A stretch of 64,000 nt of DNA from Vreelandella olivaria (lineage in GTDB: Bacteria; Pseudomonadota; Gammaproteobacteria; Pseudomonadales; Halomonadaceae): contig NZ_JALPZO010000123.1 in NCBI RefSeq assembly GCF_023507745.1, positions 124,001 through 188,000 on the forward strand, written 5' to 3'. The first letter of the stretch is position 1. Every line of letters begins with the position of its first letter. Shown piece after piece: positions 61,656 through 64,000 of the stretch. The translations under genes were made by a program, and so were the position numbers. The notes under the pieces were generated by a model that was not told the DNA's origin, did no database searches, and worked only from the letters and a program-made list of their open reading frames with translations.

Positions 61656-63439
61656 GCCTTGCCCCCCTTGGCCGCATCACCATAAACCCGTTCAGCCGGT
61701 GCAGAGAAACGGGTATCAACGTCCTGCCAGCGCAGCTCGGCATGAGCATCCCCCCGATAGAAAACCTGGCTGTGCTTAAGGTAGTTGACGTCATCCCGAA
61801 CTTGTAAACCTTCATCCAGGCGCTGATGGGCACCACGGGATTCACGGCGTTCCAGCGCCCCCAGGCACGAAGCCTCGGCAATATCCAGGCCATACCCCAA
61901 CTCAATGCATTCCAGCAGCTCGGTATTGAATACCTTGCTTGTATCGTTGACACGAATGTTATTGAAACGAGCCCGTAACTGGCGAATCGTGTTCAGCGCC
62001 TGCTGCATGCTCTCTTCGGTACGGTAAATACCACAACCGCTCTCCATGGCCTGCACCATGGCGTGCTTAAGGTCCACCCAGGACTCACTACTGCCCTCAC
62101 CATCACACAGGCGTGCCAGTGCGGCTTGTTGAAGGTCGGCCTGAGCCTCCAGCAGACGACTATCAGCCCACTCCGTTTGCGCTGCCCGCTGGCTGGCCTG
62201 CTCGCCAGCCAGGCGGCCAAATACCAGCAGCTCAGTCAGCGAGTTAGAGCCCAGCCGGTTGGCACCATGCAGGCCCACCGAGGCACACTCTCCTGCGGCA
62301 TAAAGCCCGGCAATAGACGTTTCACATTGAGGATCGGTTTCAATCCCACCCATGGTGTAGTGTACCGCCGGTCGGATGGGGATCGGCTCTTTTACCGGAT
62401 CAACATTGATATAGGATTTGGCCAGCTCACAGATAAATGGCAGGCGCTCAAGAATGTAGGTCTCACCCAAGTGGCGCAGATCAAGGTAGACCACGTCGCT
62501 ATCCCCAAACTTGCCGGTGCGACCAGCCTGCTGTTCCTGCCAGAATGCCTGGGAAAGTTTATCGCGTGGCCCTAGCTCCATGTATTTGTTTTCCGGCTTG
62601 CCAAGCGGGGTTTCCGGCCCCAGGCCGTAATCCTGCAGATAACGATAGCCATCCTTATTTAAGAGAATACCTCCCTCACCGCGACACGCTTCGGTAATCA
62701 AAATGCCGGAGCCGGGCAACCCAGTGGGGTGGTATTGAACGAACTCCATGTCCCGCAGCGCCACGCCATGGCGGTAGGCCATGGCCATGCCATCACCGGT
62801 CACGATGCCCGCATTGGTATTAAAGCGAAACAGCCGCCCGGCGCCCCCGGTCGCCATCACCACGGCCTTGGCGCGCAGCAGTGTCAGTTCTCCCGTCGCC
62901 ACCTGGAGTGCAATCACCCCGATCACAGCGCCCTCATGAACGGCCAGATCAAGCACAAAGTACTCGTCAAAGCGCTCAATTTCAGGATATTTCAGCGAGG
63001 TTTGAAACAGGGTGTGCAGCATATGGAAGCCAGTTTTGTCGGCGGCAAACCATGTCCGGGCGGTTTTCATTCCCCCGAAGCGGCGCACCTGCACCTGACC
63101 ATCCTCCTTACGGCTCCAGGGGCACCCCCAGCGCTCCATCTGCACCAGTTCCTGGTAGGCATGATGCACGAAATAATCCACCACGCCCTGCTCAACCAGC
63201 CAGTCGCCACCGGATACTGTGTCATCAAAGTGTGCCTGATGGGTATCCTCAGCGCTGGTGACAGCGGCCGCCCCCCCTTCGGCTGCCACCGTATGGGAGC
63301 GCATGGGGTAAACCTTGGACAGCAGCGCAATACGTTGAGGTGTATTTTGCTCCCTGGCCTGTTCGGCAGCACCAATAGCAGCGCGCAAGCCCGCTCCCCC
63401 GCCGCCCACAATGACGATATCAAAATCTCGCTGCTGCAT
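61652..63439 (-). CDS. frdA: Fumarate reductase flavoprotein subunit
   Basis: 595 aa. FAD-binding Rossmann motif [20 protein letters not shown], the covalent-FAD histidine in [14 protein letters not shown], the active-site [20 protein letters not shown] and the late [15 protein letters not shown]. Size and sequence fit the E. coli-type FrdA. First gene of the operon; the promoter region holds a perfect FNR box about 120 bases upstream. Confidence 0.95.
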   Translation of the reverse strand: MQQRDFDIVIVGGGGAGLRAAIGAAEQAREQNTPQRIALLSKVYPMRSHTVAAEGGAAAVTSAEDTHQAHFDDTVSGGDWLVEQGVVDYFVHHAYQELVQMERWGCPWSRKEDGQVQVRRFGGMKTARTWFAADKTGFHMLHTLFQTSLKYPEIERFDEYFVLDLAVHEGAVIGVIALQVATGELTLLRAKAVVMATGGAGRLFRFNTNAGIVTGDGMAMAYRHGVALRDMEFVQYHPTGLPGSGILITEACRGEGGILLNKDGYRYLQDYGLGPETPLGKPENKYMELGPRDKLSQAFWQEQQAGRTGKFGDSDVVYLDLRHLGETYILERLPFICELAKSYINVDPVKEPIPIRPAVHYTMGGIETDPQCETSIAGLYAAGECASVGLHGANRLGSNSLTELLVFGRLAGEQASQRAAQTEWADSRLLEAQADLQQAALARLCDGEGSSESWVDLKHAMVQAMESGCGIYRTEESMQQALNTIRQLRARFNNIRVNDTSKVFNTELLECIELGYGLDIAEASCLGALERRESRGAHQRLDEGLQVRDDVNYLKHSQVFYRGDAHAELRWQDVDTRFSAPAERVYGDAAKGGKA

Positions 63440-63561
63440 GACAAGCTCCTTCCCTCAGGCTGGCCGGATGGCGTTACTCACGACACTCTTGTGGCATCGT
63501 GTCTTTTATAGTTGAACTTACCACACCCGCAGCCACCCCTACGCATTAGTCCAAAGGTCTA

Positions 63562-63575
63562 TTGATACATATCAA
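63562..63575. promoter_or_regulatory. Perfect FNR/Anr box between frdA and the DASS transporter gene
   Basis: TTGAT-ACAT-ATCAA matches the FNR consensus TTGATnnnnATCAA at every fixed base. It lies about 123 bases before the frdA ATG and 140 before the transporter ATG, within a 275-base divergent spacer. Oxygen-responsive activation of one or both operons is expected. Confidence 0.85.
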
Positions 63576-63714
63576 GAAAAGGGAAAATTGGGCTGGTATT
63601 GCTTTTACCCTAGTGGCACACGACTTACTCTTCAAATTAGCCACTACCCACCGCTTGGCAGGACTCTGTCCACCGAGTAACAAAAATCAGCTTAGCAAAT
63701 AAGAGAGGTGTAGC

Positions 63715-64000
63715 ATGAACAACAATGCTCAATCCTCACCGCGCTGGAAGCTGTTAGCGCCGTTAGTCATCACGATTATCGTTGCGTTGATACCCACACC
63801 CGCGGGGGTCGCACCACACGCCTGGTACTTCTTCGCTATTTTTCTCGGCTGTGTCGTAGGTTTAATTCTTGAGCCCTTACCCGGTGCCGTCGTCGGATTG
63901 GTTGGCGTCACCCTGGTAGCACTACTCTCCCGTTGGGTACTTTTTTCTCCCGAGCAGTTGGCGGCAGAGGGGTTTAACCCTGCCAGTCAAGCGTTTTCAT
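63715..64000 (+). CDS. DASS-family dicarboxylate/citrate anion transporter, N-terminal part (runs off right edge)
   Basis: 95 codons from an ATG behind AGAGGTG. Two to three helices: LLAPLVITIIVALIPTPAGV and HAWYFFAIFLGCVVGLILEP, then VVGLVGVTLVALL. The PAGVAPHAWYFFAIFLG stretch is typical of DASS (CitT/2-oxoglutarate-malate translocator) proteins. Divergent from frdABCD across an FNR box, so it likely imports fumarate, malate or tartrate (or exports succinate) for fumarate respiration. Confidence 0.85.
   Translation, partial: MNNNAQSSPRWKLLAPLVITIIVALIPTPAGVAPHAWYFFAIFLGCVVGLILEPLPGAVVGLVGVTLVALLSRWVLFSPEQLAAEGFNPASQAFS

Noticed and set aside
62729-63511. Plus-strand frame of 260 codons
   Set aside because: Antisense to frdA, whose active-site motifs are complete; histidine-rich shadow translation.
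1-64000. CRISPR arrays, tRNA and rRNA genes
   Set aside because: No regularly spaced repeats and no recognisable cloverleaf or rRNA core sequences were found on reading through the window.

Overview
The window looks like chromosomal DNA of a moderately high-GC gammaproteobacterium, most likely a halomonad (Halomonas or a close relative). The evidence is indirect: family composition (TRAP, SSS and polar amino-acid ABC transporters, a DUF1127 protein, phosphatidylcholine synthase, many LysR/GntR/MocR regulators) and overall protein style. No rRNA, tRNA or CRISPR was seen. Most of it is GC-rich metabolic DNA in compact operons. Several AT-rich patches carry broken or foreign genes (about 19.0-24.1, 33.4-34.2 and 44.9-47.5 kb).

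Layout. 0-14.3 kb: a cyclic-amide (hydantoin / 5-oxoproline) catabolic island with hydantoinase, class I aminotransferase, split 5-oxoprolinase genes (pxpA apart from pxpBC), a D-2-hydroxyacid dehydrogenase, an M20 carbamoylase-type hydrolase, a TRAP transporter, a GntR/FCD regulator, a LysR regulator and a hydantoin racemase. 14.5-18.9 kb: a MocR regulator, phosphatidylcholine synthase, tag, a VOC protein and an MDR oxidoreductase. 19.2-24.1 kb: a decayed AT-rich region with a shortened BrnA/CopG-like antitoxin, a LysR gene, a deleted PurD-like ATP-grasp gene, an intact EamA exporter, a BesD-like amino-acid halogenase/hydroxylase remnant fused to a desaturase-like tail, and an IS3-type transposase scrap. 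24.1-32.2 kb: a MocR regulator, DUF1127, PhzF, then a siderophore ABC transporter with its TonB-dependent receptor.

32.2-37.6 kb is the most unusual part. It is an inserted segment flanked by duplicated tails of the receptor gene and of a LysR gene. It holds one minus-strand gene group (AlaX-type trans-editing protein, Fe(II)/2OG oxygenase, LysE exporter, frameshifted amino-acid dioxygenase, LysO-type exporter) with a divergent LysR gene. I read it as a module that modifies a free amino acid, exports it and protects translation from it. 37.6-44.8 kb: a LysR-controlled polar ABC transporter followed by DUF1989, an M20 hydrolase and an agmatinase-type ureohydrolase, probably for a guanidino or ureido compound. 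44.9-47.5 kb: an EamA exporter and a LysR gene paralogous to the one in the island, plus an orphan AbiEi antitoxin. The exporter and the antitoxin are each frameshifted at a homopolymer.

47.5-56.8 kb: the lower half of reductive pyrimidine / beta-alanine catabolism (TetR, MmsA, omega-aminotransferase, DUF3311 plus sodium symporter, GntR, beta-ureidopropionase-like hydrolase, amidase). 56.8-63.4 kb: a seven-gene operon frdABCD-menBCE coupling fumarate reductase to menaquinone synthesis. A perfect FNR box lies between frdA and a divergent DASS dicarboxylate transporter that runs off the right edge. The FNR box, the operator-like repeats beside regulators, and the repeat duplication were read directly from the bases. 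Functions of unnamed enzymes are inferred from motifs recalled from known families, without any database search.
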